Assembly: GCA_002472405.1 (NCBI GenBank)
Contig: DKRV01000020.1
Span: 1-27,229 of the forward strand
Direction of reading: 5' to 3'
DNA: 27,229 nucleotides
Source: Clostridiales bacterium UBA7273
Lineage (GTDB): Bacteria; Bacillota; Clostridia; Oscillospirales; Oscillospiraceae
The position numbers and the translations under genes are program-made. This document shows, in pieces, positions 21,771 through 27,229 of the stretch. The notes beneath the pieces were generated by a model that saw only the letters and a list, made by a program, of their open reading frames with translations, made no database searches and was not told the origin of the DNA. Positions within the stretch are counted from its first letter, which is position 1. Each line of letters starts with the position of its first letter.

Positions 21771-22398
21771 CCCGCTCCTTTCCCGACAAAACTATCATCA
21801 CCTGCGACGGCAGATAGAATGTCCACATTCCGATACGCGCGGCACTTTGCAGCCACTCCGGCAGAGCCGACGGCATGTTGTGAAGTCCCACGCATACATC
21901 GCAGCATAAAAACAGGCACAGTCCGGCAAAAAACAGCTTATTTTCCGAGCCGGAGGCCTGCATCACATTGCAGGCAAAAAATGAAAAGTACGCTCCGGCA
22001 AGCAGGTCAAGCGGCGAAAGCAGGCCGAATTGAGCCATTGCGGCAACGGCGGCCATGAACAGAAACAGCCGCAGCGGCCATGCGCTTTTGTGTCCGTTAG
22101 CCCTATAAATGCGCACGAAGTACAGTATCTGCGCGGCAAAAAACAGCATAACGCCGACCGCATAGTGCACATCCAAAATAAGCAGCAGAATATCCGCCGC
22201 AGCGGAGAGACCGACGGCCGCGGTGACGAGCACCTCTCCGCCCTTGGCGCTCAGCAAAGCCGAAACCACAAAGCAAAGCGCTATACCGGCAAATTTAAGC
22301 CAGCGGCTGTCACCTGTGTCGAAAACGTCCATCACCGTGAATGCCAGATACAGCGCCGCTTCGGCGCATATGAAAGCTTTTACAAGAAAATTCTTCAT
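21748..22398 (-). CDS. YhhN/TMEM86 (lysoplasmalogenase-like) membrane protein
   Basis: 216 residues, about eight membrane helices. Features of the YhhN/TMEM86 family are the Asp-bearing helix AAADILLLIL, the block MLFFAAQILYFVRIYR, and a late CCDVCVGLHN helix. Animal members hydrolyse lysoplasmalogens; bacterial roles are unclear. The start at 22398 is chosen because it opens the first membrane helix (MKNFLVKAF). A perfect promoter ends just 6 bases before this ATG and there is no ribosome site, so the mRNA is predicted to be leaderless. The frame is open upstream for 22 codons, but that part would lie before the transcription start. Confidence 0.75.
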   Translation of the reverse strand: MKNFLVKAFICAEAALYLAFTVMDVFDTGDSRWLKFAGIALCFVVSALLSAKGGEVLVTAAVGLSAAADILLLILDVHYAVGVMLFFAAQILYFVRIYRANGHKSAWPLRLFLFMAAVAAMAQFGLLSPLDLLAGAYFSFFACNVMQASGSENKLFFAGLCLFLCCDVCVGLHNMPSALPEWLQSAARIGMWTFYLPSQVMIVLSGKERDVYEKMQ

Positions 22399-22404
22399 GC
22401 TGTA

Positions 22405-22433
22405 ATTATACCCTGTGTTTCTTATATTTTCAA
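22405..22433 (-). promoter_or_regulatory. Promoter placed to give a leaderless mRNA
   Basis: Minus strand: TTGAAA (22428-22433), 17 bases, perfect TATAAT (22405-22410), then six bases (TACAGC) and ATG. The expected +1 is the A of the start codon. Confidence 0.8.
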
Positions 22434-22468
22434 CCGTCGCACACACCACTGCCTCATCTTGCACAGGG

Positions 22469-22477
22469 TGATAAAAT
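22469..22477 (+). promoter_or_regulatory. Possible extended -10 promoter of the TPR-DUF4037 unit
   Basis: TGATAAAAT (22469-22477) resembles an extended -10 element and lies 17 bases before the ATG. No good -35 box is seen. Confidence 0.4.
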
Positions 22478-22494
22478 AGACTTGAGGTGATAAC

Positions 22495-23307
22495 ATGGAC
22501 AAAGCCGAATACTCAGATCCCGTTTGCTGCTTTGACGCATCGCAGTACATGGGGCATCCCAATACGGAGCCGTGCGCAAGCGCCGTGAACGTTCCCGAGA
22601 TAGTCAAAGAGCTTGACAGGCTGCAAAACAGCGGACAGCTCGAACAGGCGCAGCGGCTTCTTGAGCACGAGGTCTGCGCCGCGCGGCAGTCCGGCGACTG
22701 GCGAAGCGAGCTTTCGCTGCAAAGTGAGCTTATGGGGCTGCACCGCCGCACAGGCGACAAGGACGCGGCGAGAAGCGCCGTCGCGCACGGTCTTGAGCTT
22801 ATACGCCGTCACCGTTTGGGTGCGACCGTTTCCGGCGCAACGATCATGCTAAACGCCGCGACAACGATGAAGTTTCTCGGCTTATCGGCCGAGGCGCTTC
22901 CGATATTCCGCCATGTTTCGCGCGTTTATTCTGAAACGCTCGACCCCGGCGACTATCGCTTTGCAGGACTTTACAACAATATGGCGCTCGCCTTTGAGGA
23001 TACGGGCGACTATGACAGCGCGCAGCGGCACTTTTTCATGGCGCTTGACATTATTAAGAGCTGCAATGATCCCGGCAACGACACGGCGGTAACATGGTGC
23101 AATCTCGCCGAGCTTTACGAGCGCATGGGGCGCGACGAGGATATAGAGCCTGCGCTCGACAATGCCTACGCCTGTCTCACCGATCCGGAGCTTCCTCTCG
23201 ACGGCTACAATGCATTTACGCTATCAAAATGCATTCCGACCTTTGACCGTTTCGGATATTTTATATACGTTAAAGCGCTCAGAGAGCGTATGGAGGCGAT
23301 AAAATGA
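22495..23307 (+). CDS. TPR-repeat protein
   Basis: 270 residues. After a ~30-residue N-terminal tail, helical pairs of tetratricopeptide type run through most of the chain: ELDRLQNSGQLEQAQRLLE, LGLSAEALPIFRHVSRVYSE, GLYNNMALAFEDTGDYDSAQ and CNLAELYERMGRDEDIEPAL. Such repeats bind partner proteins. Its stop overlaps the ATG of the DUF4037 gene (ATGA), so the likely partner is that enzyme. GAGGTG precedes the ATG. No signal peptide or membrane helix, so cytoplasmic. Confidence 0.88.
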   Translation: MDKAEYSDPVCCFDASQYMGHPNTEPCASAVNVPEIVKELDRLQNSGQLEQAQRLLEHEVCAARQSGDWRSELSLQSELMGLHRRTGDKDAARSAVAHGLELIRRHRLGATVSGATIMLNAATTMKFLGLSAEALPIFRHVSRVYSETLDPGDYRFAGLYNNMALAFEDTGDYDSAQRHFFMALDIIKSCNDPGNDTAVTWCNLAELYERMGRDEDIEPALDNAYACLTDPELPLDGYNAFTLSKCIPTFDRFGYFIYVKALRERMEAIK

Positions 23308-24227
23308 AAGGTCTTGACGCGGCGCGAATGCTTTATGTCGAAAAGGGCGCTGCCATCATCCATGAGCACTTCCCCGAATACGAGGAGCGCATTGCCGTGG
23401 GGCTTGCCGGCTCCGGCTCGCAGTGCCTCGGCTTTGATGATGAAATATCGCGCGATCACGATTTTGAGCCGGGCTTCTGCCTATGGCTTACCGATGCAGA
23501 CGATGCTCGCATCGGCATCGAGCTTGCGCGCAAAATGAGAGGCTTATTCGGCAGCCGCGTTTCGCAGTCGTCAGCGCTCGGCACAGCCGGCATCGGCGTT
23601 ATGCGCATAAGCGACTTTTACCGGCGCTTCACCGGGCTTCCCGGTGCGCCGGAAACGTGGCAGGACTGGCTGTATCTGCCTTCCTACGCACTCGCTCAGG
23701 CGGTCAGCGGCGAGGTGTTCCGCGACGATCTCGGCGAGTTTTCGCGCATACGGCAGGAGATTGCCTGCGGAATGCCCGAAGATATTCGGCGCAAAAAGCT
23801 TTCCGCGCGGCTTGCTCTTATGGCGCAGTCGGGGCAATATAACTACGCGCGATGCCTTGCCCACGGCGAGGACGGCGCCGCCATGCTCGCTGTAAGCGAG
23901 TTTGTCAAAAACACAGCCGAGGCCGTTTTTCTTCTAAACCGCCGTCACGCGCCGTATTACAAATGGCTGCTGCGCGGCATGCGTGGGCTTGAAAAGCTCG
24001 GAGAGCTTGCCGACGCACTTGAATTTTTGCTCACGGGCGATAACGACGAGGACGGAAAGGTACTTAAATCGCAGGTGATCGAGGATATCTGCGCACAGAT
24101 AGTTTCTGAACTGCACACTCAGGGCCTGAGCTGCGGCAATTGGGACTATCTCGAAAAGCACGCCTTTGACGTGCAAAGCCATATTGGAAACGCCTCCATA
24201 CGCGCTCTGCACGTCATGGAGGGCTGA
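23304..24227 (+). CDS. DUF4037 nucleotidyltransferase-like protein
   Basis: 307 residues. The block AGSGSQCLGFDDEISRDHDF (residues 35-54) has the Gly-Ser followed by Asp-x-Asp (Asp51, Asp53) of the DNA polymerase-beta nucleotidyltransferase fold, in the exact form I recall for DUF4037. The central part (FYRRFTGLPGAPETWQDWLYLPSYALAQAVSGEVF) and a helical C-terminal region follow. The third acidic residue is not obvious. Substrate is unknown: relatives modify antibiotics, tRNA or proteins. It is translationally coupled to a TPR protein and ends at a strong terminator. Confidence 0.88.
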   Translation: MKGLDAARMLYVEKGAAIIHEHFPEYEERIAVGLAGSGSQCLGFDDEISRDHDFEPGFCLWLTDADDARIGIELARKMRGLFGSRVSQSSALGTAGIGVMRISDFYRRFTGLPGAPETWQDWLYLPSYALAQAVSGEVFRDDLGEFSRIRQEIACGMPEDIRRKKLSARLALMAQSGQYNYARCLAHGEDGAAMLAVSEFVKNTAEAVFLLNRRHAPYYKWLLRGMRGLEKLGELADALEFLLTGDNDEDGKVLKSQVIEDICAQIVSELHTQGLSCGNWDYLEKHAFDVQSHIGNASIRALHVMEG

Positions 24228-24262
24228 AAAAAGCTCGAAGTCAAATGACTTCGAGCTTTTTT
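24227..24262. terminator. Bidirectional terminator between DUF4037 and ATPase genes
   Basis: A 17-bp perfect stem (AAAAAAGCTCGAAGTCA with its complement) around AA, starting on the last base of the DUF4037 stop codon and ending 2 bases before the ATPase stop. Confidence 0.92.
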
Positions 24263-24264
24263 CA

Positions 24265-24972
24265 TTATAATCCAAGGTTTGTGAACGCTTCCCACGAGCG
24301 GTGCATGTAGGTCTCAAGCCCGATCGGCTCGCCGATGTACTTGGGATCGCGCCCGTCGCGCAGGAACTCATCCAAGAAGCACTTGCGCCCGGTCGTGTGC
24401 GCGACCGGTATGCCGGTTATATCGCTCGTTTCGTGCAGGACATCGTAGCCCTGACGGATATCGTCGGCGCTTGCGAAGTTGAGAAGGTTTGAGTTATTGA
24501 CAAAGCCCGTTACCTTCAGCCGCGCAAAGCCCTCCATCTCTTCCTTGAGCTTGATTATCTTCTCCGGGCTTTCGGACATCGGGCGGAACACGTTTACAAT
24601 ATCGTAAACCTCAAGCTGCCCGTCCTCGAGTGCGGCAAAATCGGTGTGATACCTGCCGAGCGACATTGCTCCGGCCGCATCTCCGCCGACATCGAACACG
24701 CACAGATCCCAGTCGCCTGCAAAAGCCGACGCGACGGCGGCCGACATATTGCTCGGCGTTACGCCCTGACCTGCGAAGGTCGGGGAAACGAGATTAACGT
24801 TATTCTCCTTGAGCACATCAACTCGGTCGCTCATGCGGAAATAGTCATTTACCTTGTCAAGGTCTATAACCAGCGTATTGAGTCCCTTTGCCGCAGAGTT
24901 CACGGCGAGATTTATCGCGATCTCCGTTTTGCCCGAGCCGTAATTGCCGATGAGGACGATGAAATGCTTCAT
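24265..24972 (-). CDS. P-loop ATPase of SIMIBI/ParA-like fold
   Basis: 235 residues from the ATG at 24972, which overlaps the thioesterase stop (TGATG) and has AAGGGAG upstream. Walker A is GNYGSGKT (9-16), without the second Lys of the ParA/MinD deviant KGGxGKT. LVIDLDKVNDYFR (34-46) and the Walker-B region DLCVFDVGGDAAGA (Asp94) follow the ParA/NifH-like layout. The C-terminal half contains RLKVTGFVNNSNLL and TTGRKCFLDEFL. No Cys pair of NifH type is seen. Its job is unknown; coupling to a thioesterase is the only clue. Confidence 0.8.
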   Translation of the reverse strand: MKHFIVLIGNYGSGKTEIAINLAVNSAAKGLNTLVIDLDKVNDYFRMSDRVDVLKENNVNLVSPTFAGQGVTPSNMSAAVASAFAGDWDLCVFDVGGDAAGAMSLGRYHTDFAALEDGQLEVYDIVNVFRPMSESPEKIIKLKEEMEGFARLKVTGFVNNSNLLNFASADDIRQGYDVLHETSDITGIPVAHTTGRKCFLDEFLRDGRDPKYIGEPIGLETYMHRSWEAFTNLGL

Positions 24973-25358
24973 CACTTGGCTCCCTTGGCGTTTGCCTTTG
25001 CGATGAACTTTTCGTTGTTGATTATAAAGCGCTCGTGGCGGCCTGCTCCGATCTGGCCGCATTCGTCAAACGCCTTGACCTCGAAGACCAGTCTGCGGCG
25101 GTCGATCTCGATAAGCTCGCTCTCGGCCCAGACCTTCATGCCCAGAGGCGTTGCAGCGTCATGGCTTATCTCAAGCTTTGTGCCGACGGTGCCTTCGCCC
25201 TCGCCAAGATACGGCGCAACGGACATCTGCGCAGCCTGCTCCATGAGGCCTACCATGCACGGAGTTGCAAAAACGTCCAGCGAGCCGCTTCCCACGAATT
25301 TTGCGGTGTTGCTGCCGTCAACAACCGTTTCGACCTTACCTCTTATTCCGATTTCCAT
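24972..25358 (-). CDS. Hotdog-fold thioesterase, FlK-like
   Basis: 128 residues, a single hotdog domain. The pattern LDVFATPCMVGLMEQAA (Thr32, Glu40) and TKLEISHDAATPLG (His66) matches the Thr-Glu-His catalytic triad known from the fluoroacetyl-CoA thioesterase FlK. Most homologues outside fluoroacetate producers act on other acyl-CoAs or have unknown substrates. GAGGAG lies 7 bases before the ATG. It is the first gene of a two-gene unit with the P-loop ATPase, overlapping by one base. Confidence 0.88.
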   Translation of the reverse strand: MEIGIRGKVETVVDGSNTAKFVGSGSLDVFATPCMVGLMEQAAQMSVAPYLGEGEGTVGTKLEISHDAATPLGMKVWAESELIEIDRRRLVFEVKAFDECGQIGAGRHERFIINNEKFIAKANAKGAK

Positions 25359-25393
25359 AAAATTTTCTCCTCAGTTTAATTATTGATGGAAAT

Positions 25394-25422
25394 AATTTAG
25401 CACACAAAGCCTGAGTTTACAA
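25394..25422 (-). promoter_or_regulatory. Possible promoter of the thioesterase-ATPase unit
   Basis: Minus strand: TTGTAA (25417-25422), 17 bases, TAAATT (25394-25399). The boxes are weak matches, but the site lies just below the terminator of the upstream small-RNA candidate. Confidence 0.35.
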
Positions 25423-25424
25423 GC

Positions 25425-25494
25425 AAAAAATAATGACTCCCGAAGCATCATAGCCTCGGGAGTCGGATCACGGGGGGACGCGATCCTTAATATC
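25425..25494 (-). ncRNA. Candidate small RNA with C-rich loop and terminator
   Basis: About 70 bases from the predicted start (~25494) to the T run (25425-25430). Two hairpins are visible on the minus strand. GGATCGCG/CGTGATCC (25465-25486) has loop TCCCCC. GACTCCCGAGGC/GCTTCGGGAGTC (25435-25464) is a 12-bp stem followed by ATTATTTTTT. No start codon with a ribosome site lies inside. A promoter is upstream and a separate one serves the thioesterase gene downstream. C-rich loops are typical of Firmicutes small RNAs that cover Shine-Dalgarno sites. It could instead be an attenuator in a thioesterase leader. With the flanking promoters this accounts for most of the 244-base gap. Confidence 0.5.
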
Positions 25495-25500
25495 GTTAAC

Positions 25501-25529
25501 AATATATCATATTATCTCATATATTGCAA
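25501..25529 (-). promoter_or_regulatory. Promoter of the small-RNA candidate, with overlapping plus-strand boxes
   Basis: Minus strand: TTGCAA (25524-25529), 17 bases, TATATT (25501-25506). TTGCAA is self-complementary, and on the plus strand it is followed after 16 bases by TATAAA (25546-25551), so a divergent promoter pointing into the Xre gene from behind is possible. Confidence 0.5.
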
Positions 25530-25581
25530 CATTTTTTTTAGTTTGTATAAACTCTATTCGCATTTAAGACAAAAGCGCAGT

Positions 25582-25595
25582 TGCCCGGCCGGGCA
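25582..25595 (-). terminator. GC-rich palindrome after the Xre gene
   Basis: TGCCCGGCCGGGCA is a perfect 14-base palindrome 8 bases past the Xre stop. A four-T run follows about 8 bases later on the minus strand, so it is at best a weak terminator. Confidence 0.4.
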
Positions 25596-25602
25596 GAGGC
25601 TT

Positions 25603-25815
25603 TCACCTGTTGGTCTTCGGATCATCCGTCAGGCTGAGTATGTAGTCCACAGACACATTGTAAAACCGGGATAAACGAATAAGTGTTTCGCTCGGCACGT
25701 CTCTCTGCCCGAGCTCATAGTTGCTGTACACCTGCTGAGAACAGTTGAGATACTCTGCAACCTCGCGTTGTTTTAGGTCTCTGTCCTCGCGCAGATCCCG
25801 AATTCGAGTGTACAT
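25603..25815 (-). CDS. Small Xre-family HTH regulator
   Basis: 70 residues from the ATG at 25815, which has GGAGG 7 bases upstream; the frame is open 29 codons further, but through the operator region. The chain is essentially one Cro/C1-type helix-turn-helix: IRDLREDRDLKQREVAEYLN then CSQQVYSNYELGQRDVPSETL (recognition helix) and LIRLSRFYNVSVDYILSLTD. A 21-base palindrome with an extra half-site lies directly upstream, so it probably represses itself. It lacks any sensor domain. There is no toxin, phage or conjugation gene beside it. Confidence 0.9.
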   Translation of the reverse strand: MYTRIRDLREDRDLKQREVAEYLNCSQQVYSNYELGQRDVPSETLIRLSRFYNVSVDYILSLTDDPKTNR

Positions 25816-25853
25816 AACACCACCTCCATCGGGCAAGAATATTATGTCGAGTT

Positions 25854-25888
25854 TTGCAGTATTGACTTTTACCGCAAATTGCAGTAAA
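25854..25888. promoter_or_regulatory. Probable Xre operator: near-perfect palindrome plus half-site
   Basis: TTTACCGCAA-A-TTGCAGTAAA (25868-25888) is a 21-base palindrome with one mismatch. TTGCAGTA is repeated at 25854-25861, 25 bases from its copy at 25879-25886. It lies 39-73 bases before the regulator's ATG. Confidence 0.6.
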
Positions 25889-25932
25889 TTTAATTTGTCC
25901 ACACAAAATACAACACATATTCCCAGGACAAA

Positions 25933-25968
25933 GAAAAAGCTCCTGCTCGACTGAGCAGGAGCTTTTTC
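25933..25968. terminator. Terminator of the aminotransferase gene
   Basis: GAAAAAGCTCCTGCTC and GAGCAGGAGCTTTTTC form a perfect 16-bp stem around GACT. It lies 25 bases past the aminotransferase stop and upstream of the Xre control region. Confidence 0.92.
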
Positions 25969-25993
25969 AACTTATCAAAAATATAAAAAGAAA

Positions 25994-27181
25994 TTACTTC
26001 TTGATGTTCTCTTTGATGACTTCACCGAGGATGGTCATGCCCTGAACGATCTTCTCTTCGGGCATACAGGAGTAGTTCAGGCGGATGCAGTTATTGTGGC
26101 CTGCATCGGGGAAGAAGCCGTCGCCGGGAACGTAAGCGACGTTGCGTGCCAGGCACTGCTTTGCCATCTCGTTGGTGTTGATGTACTCAGGCAGCTCGAC
26201 CCAAGTGAACAGGCCGCCGTTGGGGTGAGTGAACTTTGCCTCGGGCGGGAATTCCTTTTCCATGGTCTCGATCATAACGTCGCGGCGCTTGCGGTAGCAC
26301 TCCTTGATAGCTGCAACGTGCTCGTCAAGGTCATACATGTCGATGAACTTGGAGACAACGAGCTGAGCCTCGGTGGAGGACTGCAGGGATGCAGCCTGAG
26401 CGAGGAAGTTGTACTTCTGAAGGATCTCGCCGTCGGCGCAGACCCAACCGAGACGGTAGCCGGGAGCGAGGATCTTGGAGAAGGTGCCGAGGAATACTAC
26501 GAGGCCCTTGGTGTCCATGCTCTTGAGTGCGGGCAGGTACTCGCCTTCAAAGCGGAGCTCGCCGTAGGGGTTATCCTCAACAACGGGAACTTCGTACTTA
26601 TTTACGATCTCCATGAACTGCTTACGGCGCTCGAGAGGCCATGTACGGCCGGAGGGGTTCTGGAAGTCGGGGATGACGTAGATCATCTTGACGTTCTCGG
26701 TGGTGGCAAGAACCTTTTCAAGCTCTTCCATGATCATACCGTCACCGTCGGTGGGGATAGCGACGAAGTTCGGCTCACATGCCTTGAATGCGTTGAGTGC
26801 GCCGAGGTAGGACGGGCTCTCGATGATGATAACATCGCCCTTGTCGCAGAAAACGCGAGCCGAGTAATCCAGACCCTGCTGAGAGCCGGAGGTTACAAGG
26901 ATGTTGTCTGCGCTGGTCTTGATGTTGAGCTTTGCTTCCATGCGGTCAGCGATCTGCTGACGGAAGTGCTCAAAGCCGTTGGTGCTGGAATACTGAAGAG
27001 CAACTCTGCCCTGCTCTTCAAGAACAGCATCGGTAGCGGCCTTGATCTTGTCTACCGGGAAAAGCTCCGGTGCGGGCATGCCGCCTGCGAAAGAGAGGAC
27101 CTCGGGTTTATTAGCCAGTGCGAGGAGCTCACGGATTGCCGAACCCTTGAGAAGATTCATTCTGCTTGAAAACTTGATCAT
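25994..27181 (-). CDS. PLP-dependent class I/II aminotransferase (LysN/ARO8-like)
   Basis: 395 residues. Transfers amino groups between an amino acid and a 2-oxoacid. Visible: SFAGGMPAPELFP near 30-42 (typical of the 2-aminoadipate/aromatic aminotransferase and MocR-type subgroup), LVTSGSQQGLD (95-105), PDFQNPSGRTW with Asn175, VEDNPYGELRF with Asp203 and Tyr206, and the PLP lysine Lys236 in GTFSKILAPGYRLGW. The C-terminal Arg in NCIRLNYS binds the substrate carboxylate. Substrate cannot be fixed; 2-aminoadipate, aromatic or branched-chain acids are options. AGGAGG lies about 11 bases upstream. Codon use is strongly biased as in highly expressed genes. Its promoter is at or beyond the window edge. 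Confidence 0.92.
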   Translation of the reverse strand: MIKFSSRMNLLKGSAIRELLALANKPEVLSFAGGMPAPELFPVDKIKAATDAVLEEQGRVALQYSSTNGFEHFRQQIADRMEAKLNIKTSADNILVTSGSQQGLDYSARVFCDKGDVIIIESPSYLGALNAFKACEPNFVAIPTDGDGMIMEELEKVLATTENVKMIYVIPDFQNPSGRTWPLERRKQFMEIVNKYEVPVVEDNPYGELRFEGEYLPALKSMDTKGLVVFLGTFSKILAPGYRLGWVCADGEILQKYNFLAQAASLQSSTEAQLVVSKFIDMYDLDEHVAAIKECYRKRRDVMIETMEKEFPPEAKFTHPNGGLFTWVELPEYINTNEMAKQCLARNVAYVPGDGFFPDAGHNNCIRLNYSCMPEEKIVQGMTILGEVIKENIKK

Positions 27182-27229
27182 TTGTGATTATTCCTCCTGT
27201 TGATATTGTAAGCTGACGAGAGCCGAACC

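Noticed and set aside
26096..27169. A 357-codon open frame on the plus strand, antisense to the aminotransferase
   Set aside because: The opposite strand encodes a full aminotransferase with all catalytic motifs. The antisense product is low in complexity (Val/Leu/Asp-rich) and shows no family motif; it follows from the biased codon use of the real gene.
1..27229. CRISPR arrays, insertion sequences, phage genes, tRNA or rRNA genes
   Set aside because: Reading both strands I saw no regularly spaced repeats, no transposase or integrase motifs, and no tRNA-like cloverleaf or rRNA sequence.

Overview
The window is a dense, two-strand stretch of chromosome, most likely from a low-GC-relative (Firmicutes) gut Clostridium, probably an Oscillospiraceae/Ruminococcaceae-type anaerobe. 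The evidence is AGGAGG-type ribosome sites, sigma-A promoters, a rho-independent terminator after most genes, Firmicutes-style families (YitT, MntP, TIGR01906, DUF4037, DUF4358, ComEB-type dCMP deaminase) and TTG start codons. I see no phage, insertion sequence, CRISPR array, rRNA or tRNA. The lineage is an inference from protein flavour, not from a marker gene.

Layout. 1-839: 3' end of an NSS sodium:amino-acid symporter. 942-2345 (-): a membrane protein made of a kinase-like C-lobe, a Pro/Glu-rich linker and a C-type lectin domain. 2471-2959 (-): DUF4358-like lipoprotein. 3157-6645 (+): thiN-mnmG-mnmA, overlapping genes for thiamine diphosphate synthesis and tRNA wobble-uridine modification. 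6971-8461 (+): an IMP dehydrogenase of the type known from Tritrichomonas foetus. 8514-9167 (-): nitroreductase-like gene preceded by a remnant of a metallo-hydrolase gene. 9429-11250 (-): cysK-cysE behind a complete leader-peptide attenuator with a Cys-rich peptide. 11354-13137 (+): KdpD/KdpE-like two-component pair without kdpFABC. 13228-14621 (+): YitT protein and dCMP deaminase. 14664-18304 (-): MMPL/RND exporter with a coupled lipoprotein. 18448-18783 (+): FHA protein. 18809-20043 (-): mntP and a TVP38-type membrane protein. 20199-21074 (+): stand-alone E2/CAT-fold acyltransferase-like protein. 21111-22398 (-): two membrane proteins, the first gene apparently leaderless. 22495-24227 (+): TPR protein and DUF4037 nucleotidyltransferase-like protein. 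24265-25358 (-): FlK-like thioesterase and a P-loop ATPase. 25425-25529 (-): candidate small RNA. 25603-25888 (-): Xre regulator and its operator. 25994-27181 (-): class I/II aminotransferase.

Most striking is the cysK leader. A consensus promoter is followed by an AGGAG site, a 27-codon peptide with six Cys codons in ten, and a terminator just before cysK. A 9-nt segment beside the Cys codons can pair with the whole 5' arm of that terminator. These are the parts of a trp/his-style ribosome-stalling attenuator, here tuned to cysteine. Other points worth testing are the small RNA with a C-rich loop, the kinase-lectin fusion, the leaderless membrane-protein gene, and two convergent gene pairs whose terminator hairpin carries the stop codon of one gene in its loop.
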